From positions 1-18,800 of the forward strand of contig JBCBHL010000126.1 of the NCBI GenBank assembly GCA_038525605.1: 18,800 nucleotides of DNA. The letters are read 5' to 3'. The notes below the pieces were generated by a model. That model saw only the letters and a program-made list of their open reading frames with translations. It searched no databases and had not been told where the DNA came from. This document shows, in pieces, positions 7,924-15,764 of the stretch; the first letter of the stretch is position 1, and every line of letters starts with the position of its first letter. The position numbers were made by a program, and so were the translations under genes. The stretch is from JANSWY01 sp038525605 (GTDB lineage Bacteria > Bacteroidota > Bacteroidia > Cytophagales > Cyclobacteriaceae).

Positions 7924-10031
7924 TTTCTCACTATTATCTTCTCTGTAAATCTTTGATTATTGACAATGGCTTCCATAAAATAGATTCCATCTTTCAGCTG
8001 ACTTGCATCATAACTAATGACATGTGCACCTTCTTCAAAGCTTTTGCTTTCATCGGAAACCACCTGACCATTAATATCCAGTGCTCTAATTTGCACTTCC
8101 TCATTTTCAGGAACTTGAAAGCTTATGTTAAAAATCGTTCCGGGGTTTGGAAAAACATCTAGTGATAATCCACTCACAGACACGCTCCCTCCTGCTATTT
8201 CCAGCATATTTCCATCTCTCAAATCACTTTTATATACCTTAAGAGGAATCAGAGAAGGTCCTGCCGAGATTCTGGTTTCGCTCCCTTCTTTCCCGGTAAC
8301 ATCAAAAACGAGGTGAAACAAGGTCATTCCCTGAGAGAAATGATCACTGAACAAATCCGGCTGATCATATACAAACGATAGTTTACCAGCTGCTATCTGC
8401 GAGGTTCCTGAGTTAAATTCGGAGATTTTAATAGCACCTGATTCTATGTGACTAAATGATAAAACAGAAGGATCAAAATCAAATGTTGATTGCCAACCCA
8501 TGATATCAGCATATCCTGATACTACTTTTACAGGGACTCTGACCTCTCCATTTACAATTGTAGCTTTATCCGGAATCTCTAATTTGACAGTTGCATTGCT
8601 GGCGATTCTGGCACTTACATCATGGTTATCATTCACATCACCCACTTTAATAGCGATAAAGTCCTGATCAGGCTTGGCATCACTGAGGTTGATCAATGTT
8701 CTATTTTCAGGAAACACGTCAACAAACGGATTAGCATTGTCACTAAAGACATAATCCGAAGGGATAAATCTCCAGTTTTTGGATAATTGATCCTGCATCT
8801 GAAGGATTACCTTTCTCAATACAATGATATCAGCAACATCTACCTGATTTGAAAGATCAACATCAGCAGCGATGATTTTATATGGTGAAGAAAACACATT
8901 GACGCCTAGCAAATGCCTTCTGATAAAAAGGATATCAGCGACGTTGATACCATTTATAATATTACCGGCTTTTTCAGGTTCAATTATGTAATCTTTACCT
9001 GGCAGAACTTCAAAATTAAAGTCACCTGCTGCATCCGATAGCGTATCCCGGCTGTCAGACAGACTGAGTAAATTGATTGTAACTCCCGGAACAACATCAC
9101 CACTTTCATTGCTGATGTTACCGGAAACATTTACAAAATCCAGAATTGTAATACTTCCCGGATCTGCTGCACTCAGTATCGTTTTCGGTTGATTGTCAAA
9201 TACCGACAATTGATCAATCGAAACTGGAAATGGATCAGAGGGCTTATCAGCTACTCTAAATCTTAAATTAAACAGTAATTCGTCATCATCGATTGTTGTA
9301 TTAATCAATCCCGGTTCATCCCAAAGAACTTTCAGTTTCCCGGGTGTAGGAGAGAAATAGTTTTGAGAGCCAAATCCGGTTAACGCATTATTTGGGTCTT
9401 CAATACTGACAAAAGTTGCCTTTGTTGCATCAAAGTCTACATCGAATTGGAGACCAGCCACATTGATAAAGTTTTTGGCCGTTACAGGGACATCTACGAT
9501 ACCATTAACTCCTGCGATCACATCTGCGGCATCAATTAATAAATAATTGACCAGTACATTGCCAGCCGTGGTAGTTGCTTCTATCGACTGACCTAACTCA
9601 TCACCTAATATTAGGTTTTCCAGACTTACCAGAATCGGTACACTTTCAGTTGTGGTAATTTCCAACTCAACGTTAAAGAGTACTTCTCCTGCCCCAATGG
9701 TCACAGGTCCCGTAAGCGGCCCCAGCCATAGTACATCCACAATGCCTCCTCCCAAATCATCATAGAATAACTCTCCGCCCCCTCCAAGGCCTAGGTGAGT
9801 TTCACTGATTTCTAAAAAGGTTGCCTTATCGAAAGGATATGAAATTTGAAATTCAAACCCTGCAACCTGATTAAAATCATCCACAATTACAGGAACCTGA
9901 ACCCTGCCACCACTGTTTCCTACAACAGTTTCAACTGTAAAATTAGTCTGCGCCATTAGCCAGGGACTCCCAAAGCATAAGAGCAGCACTATTAACCATA
10001 GTTTTGCTTTAAATCGTCTAATATGTTTCAT
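7920..10031 (-). CDS. Three-cohesin, dockerin-bearing T9SS cargo protein
   Basis: This is a 703-residue exported protein with a signal peptide at about 1-28 (LWLIVLLLCFGSPWLMAQ). Three cohesin-like beta-sandwich domains are visible at about 30-165, 166-298 and 480-620. The cues are VPVIV/VPVTA/VPVKV strands, VAGFEFQISY / VAGLQFDVDF / IMGWQSTFDF, and phrases such as GELFYDDL and GKLKVLWDEPG. Between domains 2 and 3 lie a CarboxypepD_reg-like module (about 300-352) and a dockerin-like module (about 358-465: NGINVADILFIRRHLLG, AADVDLSNQVDVADIIVLRK, then WRFIPSDYVF and DFIAIKVGDVN). Residues about 622-703 are a T9SS type A sorting domain: LDVFPNPG, then ALDINGQVV, LKDGIYFMEA, and a basic end KIIVRK. 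It should cross the outer membrane by T9SS and be attached at the surface. Its stop overlaps the next start. A scaffold role is inferred from the neighbour, which has a dockerin but no sorting domain. Confidence 0.85.
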   Translation of the reverse strand: MKHIRRFKAKLWLIVLLLCFGSPWLMAQTNFTVETVVGNSGGRVQVPVIVDDFNQVAGFEFQISYPFDKATFLEISETHLGLGGGGELFYDDLGGGIVDVLWLGPLTGPVTIGAGEVLFNVELEITTTESVPILVSLENLILGDELGQSIEATTTAGNVLVNYLLIDAADVIAGVNGIVDVPVTAKNFINVAGLQFDVDFDATKATFVSIEDPNNALTGFGSQNYFSPTPGKLKVLWDEPGLINTTIDDDELLFNLRFRVADKPSDPFPVSIDQLSVFDNQPKTILSAADPGSITILDFVNVSGNISNESGDVVPGVTINLLSLSDSRDTLSDAAGDFNFEVLPGKDYIIEPEKAGNIINGINVADILFIRRHLLGVNVFSSPYKIIAADVDLSNQVDVADIIVLRKVILQMQDQLSKNWRFIPSDYVFSDNANPFVDVFPENRTLINLSDAKPDQDFIAIKVGDVNDNHDVSARIASNATVKLEIPDKATIVNGEVRVPVKVVSGYADIMGWQSTFDFDPSVLSFSHIESGAIKISEFNSGTSQIAAGKLSFVYDQPDLFSDHFSQGMTLFHLVFDVTGKEGSETRISAGPSLIPLKVYKSDLRDGNMLEIAGGSVSVSGLSLDVFPNPGTIFNISFQVPENEEVQIRALDINGQVVSDESKSFEEGAHVISYDASQLKDGIYFMEAIVNNQRFTEKIIVRK

Positions 10032-10171
10032 GAATTAATAATTTGTGGTATTAAAATTTCCATAGCTGGTAGTCTGTGTGCTTGCACTTTTTCACATAGT
10101 GATATCTGTCATCATCAGTCAACTGATCATGAATTCGTATATTTCTTCGACTTACATTTTTTAATTAATGA
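10032..10171. other. Intergenic gap between fibre genes and surface-protein genes
   Basis: These 140 AT-rich bases lie between two same-strand genes. A small palindrome (ATCAGT-CA-ACTGAT, 10114-10127) is present. I see no TAnnTTTG box and no stem plus T-run terminator on the minus strand. Whether the surface genes are co-transcribed with the tail operon or start here cannot be decided from the sequence. Confidence 0.4.
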
Positions 10172-11839
10172 CTATTCTTCCGTTATAATTGGATCATCTG
10201 GCAAATCACCAGGTAGAAGAATGTCTCCTAAAGGATCTTGCGGTGGCAGATCATTTATTTCATTAGGTGGAAAAATTAGGGGCTCGTTAATGGCAACCAC
10301 ACTTACTTCGTTACTAACAGCATTCCCCAGCTTAAGCTTCATGTTCGCCCGGATAACCCCTGCCAGTGTCGCTTCTACAGCTATCAGAATAATCAGTTCA
10401 CCGGATGAATCCATTGTAAAAGGAAATTCTCCGATACCAGTTTCGGGAACTTGCAAAATATCCACAAAAACCAATCCTCCGGCTGTGTTTTCAACCATCT
10501 CTGTCAGCAGAGTGACGGGGGCGTTTGGTATTCCTTTTGCAGTTATTGTGTATCCCTCTAGCAGCGTCACCTCTCCGGGAAAATCTCTGGCAAGGGTGAT
10601 CTCTGGTTGTAACGCTACCGAAAGCTGAACACGCTGGTTGATACTAAGACCTGCTTCATCAGTTGCCTCTACCCTGAATTCATAATTGCCGTAAGTCAAA
10701 TCCTGAAGTTGTAATTCAGGTCCCTGCTGGTCCTGCCAGTTGTCAATAACACCGAATTCTCTTGTCCAGGTGTAAGTAAGCTGATCGTTATCAGGATCCT
10801 GTGCAGTGGCAGAAAGCGTAGTAGCCGCCCCGGAAGCAGAAGCCTGATATATCAGATTTGTCTCTCCGGATATTGTTAGATTTTCAGGAGGCCTGTTAGT
10901 TCTTCTGACATAAATAATGTATCTGGTATTACCCAAAAAACGACTGGTAAGATCAGGGATTTCAATTCCATTAATTTGAACTCCACCGTTTCCATCGCAT
11001 AATATCCATCCATATGGTATTTCTATTGCTGTCCATATCAGAATCAACCCCAATGGTACACCACCAAAGTAGTTACTGTCTCCCCCTGAAATATTGCCAT
11101 CGCGATCTATCAAAAGCGGATGATCATATTGCTCCGGATTTACAGATATACTACTGAAGTTCAAATTCCCGTTTAAGGTGATCTTAGACCATTTAAATGC
11201 TTCATTGATAGTCAAAGAATTGGTATTATCTGAGACCGCTATTCCGGGTTTATCTCCAACCAACTGACTGGAACTTCCTAATAAAAGCTTTCCGGCTCTG
11301 ATAACACTTTCAGCATGTTCAGAAACATCGAGCTTGCTAATTTTATTTCCTCCAAGTCGCAACATTCCACTCATGGTTCGACTACCATCAACAGGCATCA
11401 GCAGGTCTGGCAAATCAGGAAGATGTACAGCGCTTTCAAATTCAGCAATCGGATAATACTCTGATACTACTCTCACCTCCTCTGTTTCGACAGGTGCAGG
11501 TAAAGGATCAGGGATAGATGCAACATACTCAGCAACCTTTCTTCTGTATATTTTTTCACTAATTCCTGATCCAAACCTTAGTGCACTAGTGATTTCATGT
11601 ACTTTGAAAAATGGCAATTTCTGATCTGCCGGTTCCAATGGAACTAATTCACCATCAAGAGAAAGCCAGCCCTGCTGTGTGGCAGTTGCCTGCAGTACAA
11701 CATATTTTTGATCCCTTTTTAGTCCGGTCTGTCTGGCAAAAGCTTCAAAAAAGTCCTTTCGGTAGGCATCTTGCATCATTTCAAAGGCCTCCTGCTCCAA
11801 TAAGAAACCTCCTGCTTTAGAAAAATCAATAGTTTTCAT
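10172..11839 (-). CDS. Tail-collar fibre protein B (short paralogue)
   Basis: This is a 555-residue protein. The N-terminus (IDFSKAGGFLLEQEA...QDAY) matches the attachment region seen in Bacteroidota phage tail fibres and is paralogous to the gene just upstream over about the first 315 residues. Residues about 150-255 include fibre-like repeats (SGMLRLGGNKISKLDV). Residues about 258-313 form a tail-collar-like domain: GVPLGLILIWTAIEIPYGWILCDG, then IPDLTSRFLGNTRYIIYV. One PKD/cadherin-like domain lies at about 330-410 (TAQDPDNDQLTYTW...YEFRVEATDEAG), then a beta domain to about 517 and a Pro/Asp-rich tail to 555. It has no signal peptide, so it should be assembled in the cytoplasm onto a baseplate. 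It starts 2 bases after its paralogue's stop. It lacks the three extra PKD repeats and the Hint domain of fibre A. Receptor binding is inferred from family and position. Confidence 0.8.
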   Translation of the reverse strand: MKTIDFSKAGGFLLEQEAFEMMQDAYRKDFFEAFARQTGLKRDQKYVVLQATATQQGWLSLDGELVPLEPADQKLPFFKVHEITSALRFGSGISEKIYRRKVAEYVASIPDPLPAPVETEEVRVVSEYYPIAEFESAVHLPDLPDLLMPVDGSRTMSGMLRLGGNKISKLDVSEHAESVIRAGKLLLGSSSQLVGDKPGIAVSDNTNSLTINEAFKWSKITLNGNLNFSSISVNPEQYDHPLLIDRDGNISGGDSNYFGGVPLGLILIWTAIEIPYGWILCDGNGGVQINGIEIPDLTSRFLGNTRYIIYVRRTNRPPENLTISGETNLIYQASASGAATTLSATAQDPDNDQLTYTWTREFGVIDNWQDQQGPELQLQDLTYGNYEFRVEATDEAGLSINQRVQLSVALQPEITLARDFPGEVTLLEGYTITAKGIPNAPVTLLTEMVENTAGGLVFVDILQVPETGIGEFPFTMDSSGELIILIAVEATLAGVIRANMKLKLGNAVSNEVSVVAINEPLIFPPNEINDLPPQDPLGDILLPGDLPDDPIITEE

Positions 11840-11841
11840 TT

Positions 11842-14796
11842 CTACTTTTTAATTGTATCATCCGGACCAATGCTGTTGAAACCAGTTCCCCCGGGAGTGA
11901 TTTCTGCGTTATGCACTACAATACCTGCAATGACGAAATTATCAATGCTCTCTACGTCAAGGACACCTACTGCCAGTTCCTTGTTAATTCTTCTGATGCT
12001 GATGATTTGTTCGGTTTTACCTTCATGGTTCACCAGATACATCTCCTTCGACAAGTCTTTTGGTTTAACCCAGCTAACTGTTTTCGTATTTGCTTTTCCT
12101 GCAAGCAATGGATGACCTTCTGTAACTCTGATAACGGATTGATCTCCGTATTTTATGTGATAATAGTGATCAGAAACAAAAGTCGATTTTCTTTTGACAG
12201 TAACTATGTCCTTAGTTGCATCGGGCAAACTACCTTCCCATAAATTGTAGTCTCCTTCTGAAGCATCTACTCTGTTTGGAAAATTCAATGACAGCAACTG
12301 ATCACCCACCTCCACTTCAGCCAATGTCTTAGACTGACCATTAGCTAATGGAACCTCTGAGTTGAGATCAAAGCACGTAGGATCATCCGGATCAGGATCT
12401 GGATCTATACCACTTGATCCTGTTCCTTCAAATTCAGTCGTATCACCTGCAATCGTAAATCTGGCTGTAGCCAAGAAACCCGGAGTAGGCGTAAGCTGAA
12501 ACGTAAATGACTGCTCGCCAGCACCATTTAAGGAAGTTACCTCAAAACTGGAGTTCCTATCCTCAGACGATGACAAGTTAATATTCAAGGACGCTTCGTT
12601 ATCTCTCAAGGCACCAATTCCCAATAAAGACACACCCACACTTGGTCTTGGGGCTGTAAAGGCTGTATTCGGAGGTCCACTGATGATCACCTCGTGAACT
12701 AGCGAATTAGGAAAACTAAGAATTGTGGATGGCCTGTCAGTAATTTTAAAAACGGTAAGTGTTTGGGTAACAGTATTAGACCTGGCCCCCTTACTATCAG
12801 TCACATACACTGAAATATTGTGATTTCCCGCAGGTAATAACAATCTGTTTGCCTGAAAAGAATTAACATTTCCTGGATTCGGCAATTGGGAAGGTACTAT
12901 CCAGGTATAAGTTAAAACATCTGCATCCGCATCACTTGCTATAGCGGTCACCTGCTGGTTGGCCGGGTTATTGATTACATCTGCAATCGTTATGTTTTGC
13001 AAAACAGGCGCAACATTTGGTACCGGCTTTACAAGTACCGAAATATCAGCACTGCCAGCTAGTCCGTCGCTATCAGTGGCAGTCAGTCTGAATACATAAT
13101 TTCCTTCATTCAATCCTGAAATGGTTGTTCCAATTGAATTGGGGCTTTGAATATTTGCCGTCCCTCCGCTGATTTTCTGCCATAGATAGATTTGTGCATC
13201 ATTATTGAGATCAACAACAGAACCTTCCAAATAAATTGAATTGGTGGGTAATGTGATTTCTCTGTTTAGTCCCAAATCCACCTCAGGACGTCTTTTATCT
13301 TTGATCACCCTAACTGTTACAGCACTTTCAGCAGTGCCACCATATTGATCAGTTACCACCACCTTGAAATAGTGATTCCCGAACCCTAGATTTGATGCCA
13401 GTAGTGATGCAGTATTTGACCGGACATTGTTAGCACTGTCATACCACTGGTAACTCAAAGTTTTCCCCTCAGGATCTGTCGCATTGGCTGTTAGGGTCGT
13501 CTGAGTGGTTCCACTGAAAATGGTTAAATCTCTAATACCTCCAATGGTTACCACAGGTGGTTTATTGACAAGTACACTCATCTCATCAAACCAGGTTGCG
13601 CCTTCATTATCCGTAACTATCAGGCGAAAAATGTAGTTTCCTGCCTGCATATTACTCACTGCAGTACCTGGCTGATCAGGGGTATGGATAGTCGCTGCCA
13701 GTCCTGCAGGTTCTGAAACATAGGTCCATTCATACTTGACAATGGTACCATCTTCATCAGCAGCTGTTCCCAATAAATTTACGTTTGCATCAGATTCCTG
13801 AATATAAACATCTGCTCCTGCATTTACAGTTGGGTATATATTAAAATCCCCAACGTGCATGATGTATCTGACATCATCAAAAAAATGAGACGTCATATCG
13901 GGAATTGGATAACCGTTGATGATCCTGCCAAAGTAACCATCACAGAGTATCCATCCGGCAGGTAGTTCATCCCGGTTCCAAAGCGCTATAACACCTAACG
14001 GTATATATCCGATAAATGTACCTGTACTTTTTGTTAGCTGACCATTTTGATCAATCAAAACCGGATGCAAATCATTCCTTAGTGTGTTTTCCAGTCCTGT
14101 TAATTGAAGGTTTCCATTGAGTTGTAAACCTGTCCAATCCGCATTGTGATTGATACTCAGGGTATCGCCTTCATCAACCATCATTCTACCTTGTATATCT
14201 ACAGGATGAATGGTTCCTCTTTTGTCCTTACTGCCAAAATACAACTGGCCAGATCTGATGATCGCTTCATCCGAATCATCCACATCCAATGCACTGATTC
14301 TATTCCCTCCCAGATTTAAATTGCCTTGCATTTCACTACTTCCGTCAAGAGGAAGGTAGATATTGGAAAGATCGGGAACATTTGTAACCGTCTCAAAATC
14401 AGTCAGTGAATAATAATTTATTTGTTTGGTTTCATGATCATCTTCGATCAATTCAGAAATATTTGCATCCAGGGCTGGAACATACTCAGCCTGGTAACTG
14501 ATATATACTTTATGCCGCACGCCGGAACGGAAAATTAAAGCCTCACGTAATTCCGTCACCCTGACAAAATTTGTTGTATTGTCTGATGCTGAAACAGGAA
14601 TCAATTCTCCTCCGATGATCAACCAACCTCTTTCATTGCTGGTGGCATGAGCTAACAGGTAGTTTTTATCATCAGTAATTCCCAAATGGGTCTTAAAGAC
14701 TGAGAAGAACTCATCTTTATAAGCTTGTTGTAGTCTGGACAGTGTTTCCTGTTCGAGAGGAAATCCACCGGGACGGGTGAAATCAATATATTTCAT
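11842..14796 (-). CDS. Tail-collar fibre protein A with PKD repeats and C-terminal Hint domain
   Basis: This is a 984-residue protein. Residues 1-260 are the fibre attachment region shared with fibre B (IDFTRPGGFPLEQETL; MQGNLNLGGNRISALDV). Residues about 262-317 are a tail-collar-like domain (PLGVIALWNRDELPAGWILC, then PIPDMTSHFFDDVRYIMHVG). Four PKD/Ig-like repeats follow at about 320-412, 413-500, 502-592 and 595-684, recognised by FRLIVTDNEGA, FKVVVTDQYGG, FRLTATDSDGL and ISVYVTDSKGA. A beta domain (685-795) and an Asp-Pro linker (796-807) precede a 156-residue Hint domain starting at Cys808. Its cues are CFDLNSEVPLANG, LAEVEVGDQLLS, VTEGHPLL with Thr892 and His895, VGVLDVESIDNFVIAG, and His962-Asn963. 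There is no homing endonuclease insert. The residue after Asn963 is Ala, not Cys/Ser/Thr, and 21 residues follow. Self-cleavage or ligation at Cys808 is expected from the family, not shown. There is no signal peptide; it would sit on the baseplate. Confidence 0.85.
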   Translation of the reverse strand: MKYIDFTRPGGFPLEQETLSRLQQAYKDEFFSVFKTHLGITDDKNYLLAHATSNERGWLIIGGELIPVSASDNTTNFVRVTELREALIFRSGVRHKVYISYQAEYVPALDANISELIEDDHETKQINYYSLTDFETVTNVPDLSNIYLPLDGSSEMQGNLNLGGNRISALDVDDSDEAIIRSGQLYFGSKDKRGTIHPVDIQGRMMVDEGDTLSINHNADWTGLQLNGNLQLTGLENTLRNDLHPVLIDQNGQLTKSTGTFIGYIPLGVIALWNRDELPAGWILCDGYFGRIINGYPIPDMTSHFFDDVRYIMHVGDFNIYPTVNAGADVYIQESDANVNLLGTAADEDGTIVKYEWTYVSEPAGLAATIHTPDQPGTAVSNMQAGNYIFRLIVTDNEGATWFDEMSVLVNKPPVVTIGGIRDLTIFSGTTQTTLTANATDPEGKTLSYQWYDSANNVRSNTASLLASNLGFGNHYFKVVVTDQYGGTAESAVTVRVIKDKRRPEVDLGLNREITLPTNSIYLEGSVVDLNNDAQIYLWQKISGGTANIQSPNSIGTTISGLNEGNYVFRLTATDSDGLAGSADISVLVKPVPNVAPVLQNITIADVINNPANQQVTAIASDADADVLTYTWIVPSQLPNPGNVNSFQANRLLLPAGNHNISVYVTDSKGARSNTVTQTLTVFKITDRPSTILSFPNSLVHEVIISGPPNTAFTAPRPSVGVSLLGIGALRDNEASLNINLSSSEDRNSSFEVTSLNGAGEQSFTFQLTPTPGFLATARFTIAGDTTEFEGTGSSGIDPDPDPDDPTCFDLNSEVPLANGQSKTLAEVEVGDQLLSLNFPNRVDASEGDYNLWEGSLPDATKDIVTVKRKSTFVSDHYYHIKYGDQSVIRVTEGHPLLAGKANTKTVSWVKPKDLSKEMYLVNHEGKTEQIISIRRINKELAVGVLDVESIDNFVIAGIVVHNAEITPGGTGFNSIGPDDTIKK

Positions 14797-14913
14797 TTTA
14801 AATTTCTAGTTTGTAATGTAGTTTCTTACCTGTTTATTATGCGATAATTGCTATCATCGCGGTTGCCTTTACTTATCTATAGAGCTGAGCTGGATTGCCT
14901 CCCTGGTGACCTG
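14797..14913. other. Leader of fibre A gene with an RNA hairpin
   Basis: A 117-base gap precedes fibre A. On the minus strand the complement of 14841-14860 folds as GCGATGAT-AGCA-ATTATCGC, an 8-bp stem with one G-U pair and a 4-base loop. No T-run follows, so it is more likely a leader structure or processing site than a terminator. No clear promoter box is seen. Confidence 0.4.
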
Positions 14914-15567
14914 CTAATACTTGTAGGTTTCATAAGTCTTTCCCGCCAGTTTATAGAAGTTAATCAGTTCATGGAACTTTGGTGTTTTTACTTCTACCGG
15001 TAGTAAATCTGCTTTTGCCGGATCCGGATCATCTTCAAAATAGATCTCGTTGACAAGTGTCTGAACTTTCTGCGCTGCAGCCAGCCCATCCAGGTCGCCA
15101 AGATCAATTGTTAGCGTTTCTGGTATCATGATTCTGAAATTCGCATATTTTATTTCCGTGTAGTCTTTCAACCCTACCAAATACATAGCCTTTCCGGTGG
15201 AGGGATCCACCTCATTCCTGCGATAGACCATCGGAGGCTCATAACCAAGATCATACTCTCTATTTAGATAAATATGTTGCAGATCCGGTTTAAGTGATTC
15301 TGCAATGTAAATTAACTGGTTATCACGCTTCTCATTTTCTGTCAGGTTTGGATCATAATTTCTTTCTGCATTAAAGCTCTCATTCAGCATTTTTTCCAGG
15401 TAAATAATCTGCCCGGTATGCTGCATTCTGTAAAGCGTATCGTCATAGATTTTAAATATGGGAGAGAGCATGGTCTTGAGCCAAATTATATGCTTCGACC
15501 TTCTCAGAATGGGGGGAATAAGCCAAAGTAAAGCTTTATTCCATTCAATAGACATGTATTTTTTCAT
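14914..15567 (-). CDS. Phage tail protein I-like baseplate protein
   Basis: This is a 217-residue protein. It matches what I know of Bacteroidota prophage proteins in the gpI position: a short hydrophobic, Trp/Pro/Arg-containing N-terminus (LLWLIPPILRRSKHIIWLKTML), then a helix and the phrase GQIIYLEKMLNESFN, which is characteristic of that group. The C-terminal part is mixed alpha/beta with no other motif. In P2/Mu-type tails, gpI-class proteins sit between the gpJ wedge and the tail fibre, and this gene lies exactly between a gpJ-like gene and the fibre genes. Met1 has no visible ribosome site; an alternative Met lies four codons downstream. No terminase or capsid gene adjoins it. The assignment rests on recalled family likeness and gene order. 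Confidence 0.6.
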   Translation of the reverse strand: MKKYMSIEWNKALLWLIPPILRRSKHIIWLKTMLSPIFKIYDDTLYRMQHTGQIIYLEKMLNESFNAERNYDPNLTENEKRDNQLIYIAESLKPDLQHIYLNREYDLGYEPPMVYRRNEVDPSTGKAMYLVGLKDYTEIKYANFRIMIPETLTIDLGDLDGLAAAQKVQTLVNEIYFEDDPDPAKADLLPVEVKTPKFHELINFYKLAGKTYETYKY

Positions 15568-15764
15568 GAGTCAGTTTTTAAAGTTTCTATCGATAGATTA
15601 GACATTATCACATGTAGTTGTTTACTGAGTGATTTTCGATGTTTTAACAGTCAAATTTTATTAGCTGATATTAATTATGAATTCATAATTATGAATTAGA
15701 TATAAAAATTGACCCATCCTTTGATTCAAAATCTGCATAATAAATGTTTCGTGATCACCTTTAT
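15568..15764. other. AT-rich gap inside the baseplate operon
   Basis: These 197 bases separate the gpJ-like and gpI-like genes, which usually abut or overlap in tail operons. The gap has no open reading frame of note. It contains a 12-bp palindrome TCTATCGATAGA (15586-15597) and a compound palindrome (15672-15698, listed separately). It may hold a promoter or operator that separates expression of the fibre half from the baseplate half. No exact TAnnTTTG box is present. Confidence 0.5.
15672..15698. repeat. Compound AT-rich palindrome (operator-like)
   Basis: Two perfect palindromes overlap here: a 20-bp one at 15672-15691 (half-site TAATTATGAA) and an 18-bp one at 15680-15697 (half-site AATTCATAA). 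Together they place two direct copies of AATTATGAATT 14 bases apart (15673-15683 and 15687-15697), with an inverted copy between them. This looks like a cooperative binding site for a dimeric DNA-binding protein. Function is inferred. Confidence 0.5.

Noticed and set aside
7845..8162. A 105-codon plus-strand open frame across the ATGA junction of the surface genes
   Set aside because: It is antisense to two well-supported genes. The apparent hydrophobic stretches come from the complement of coding sequence.
10023..10628. A 201-codon plus-strand open frame overlapping the fibre B 3' end
   Set aside because: It is mostly antisense to fibre B and its start overlaps the cohesin gene start. The composition is that of an antisense shadow, with no domain seen.
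11870..12243. Plus-strand open frames opposite the Hint domain
   Set aside because: They are antisense to the Hint-coding region, whose conserved motifs fix the real frame on the minus strand.
11842..12375. A full protein-splicing intein interrupting one fibre gene
   Set aside because: The residue after the terminal His-Asn is Ala and only 21 residues follow, so there is no real C-extein domain or +1 nucleophile. A cleavage or ligation Hint domain is the better reading.
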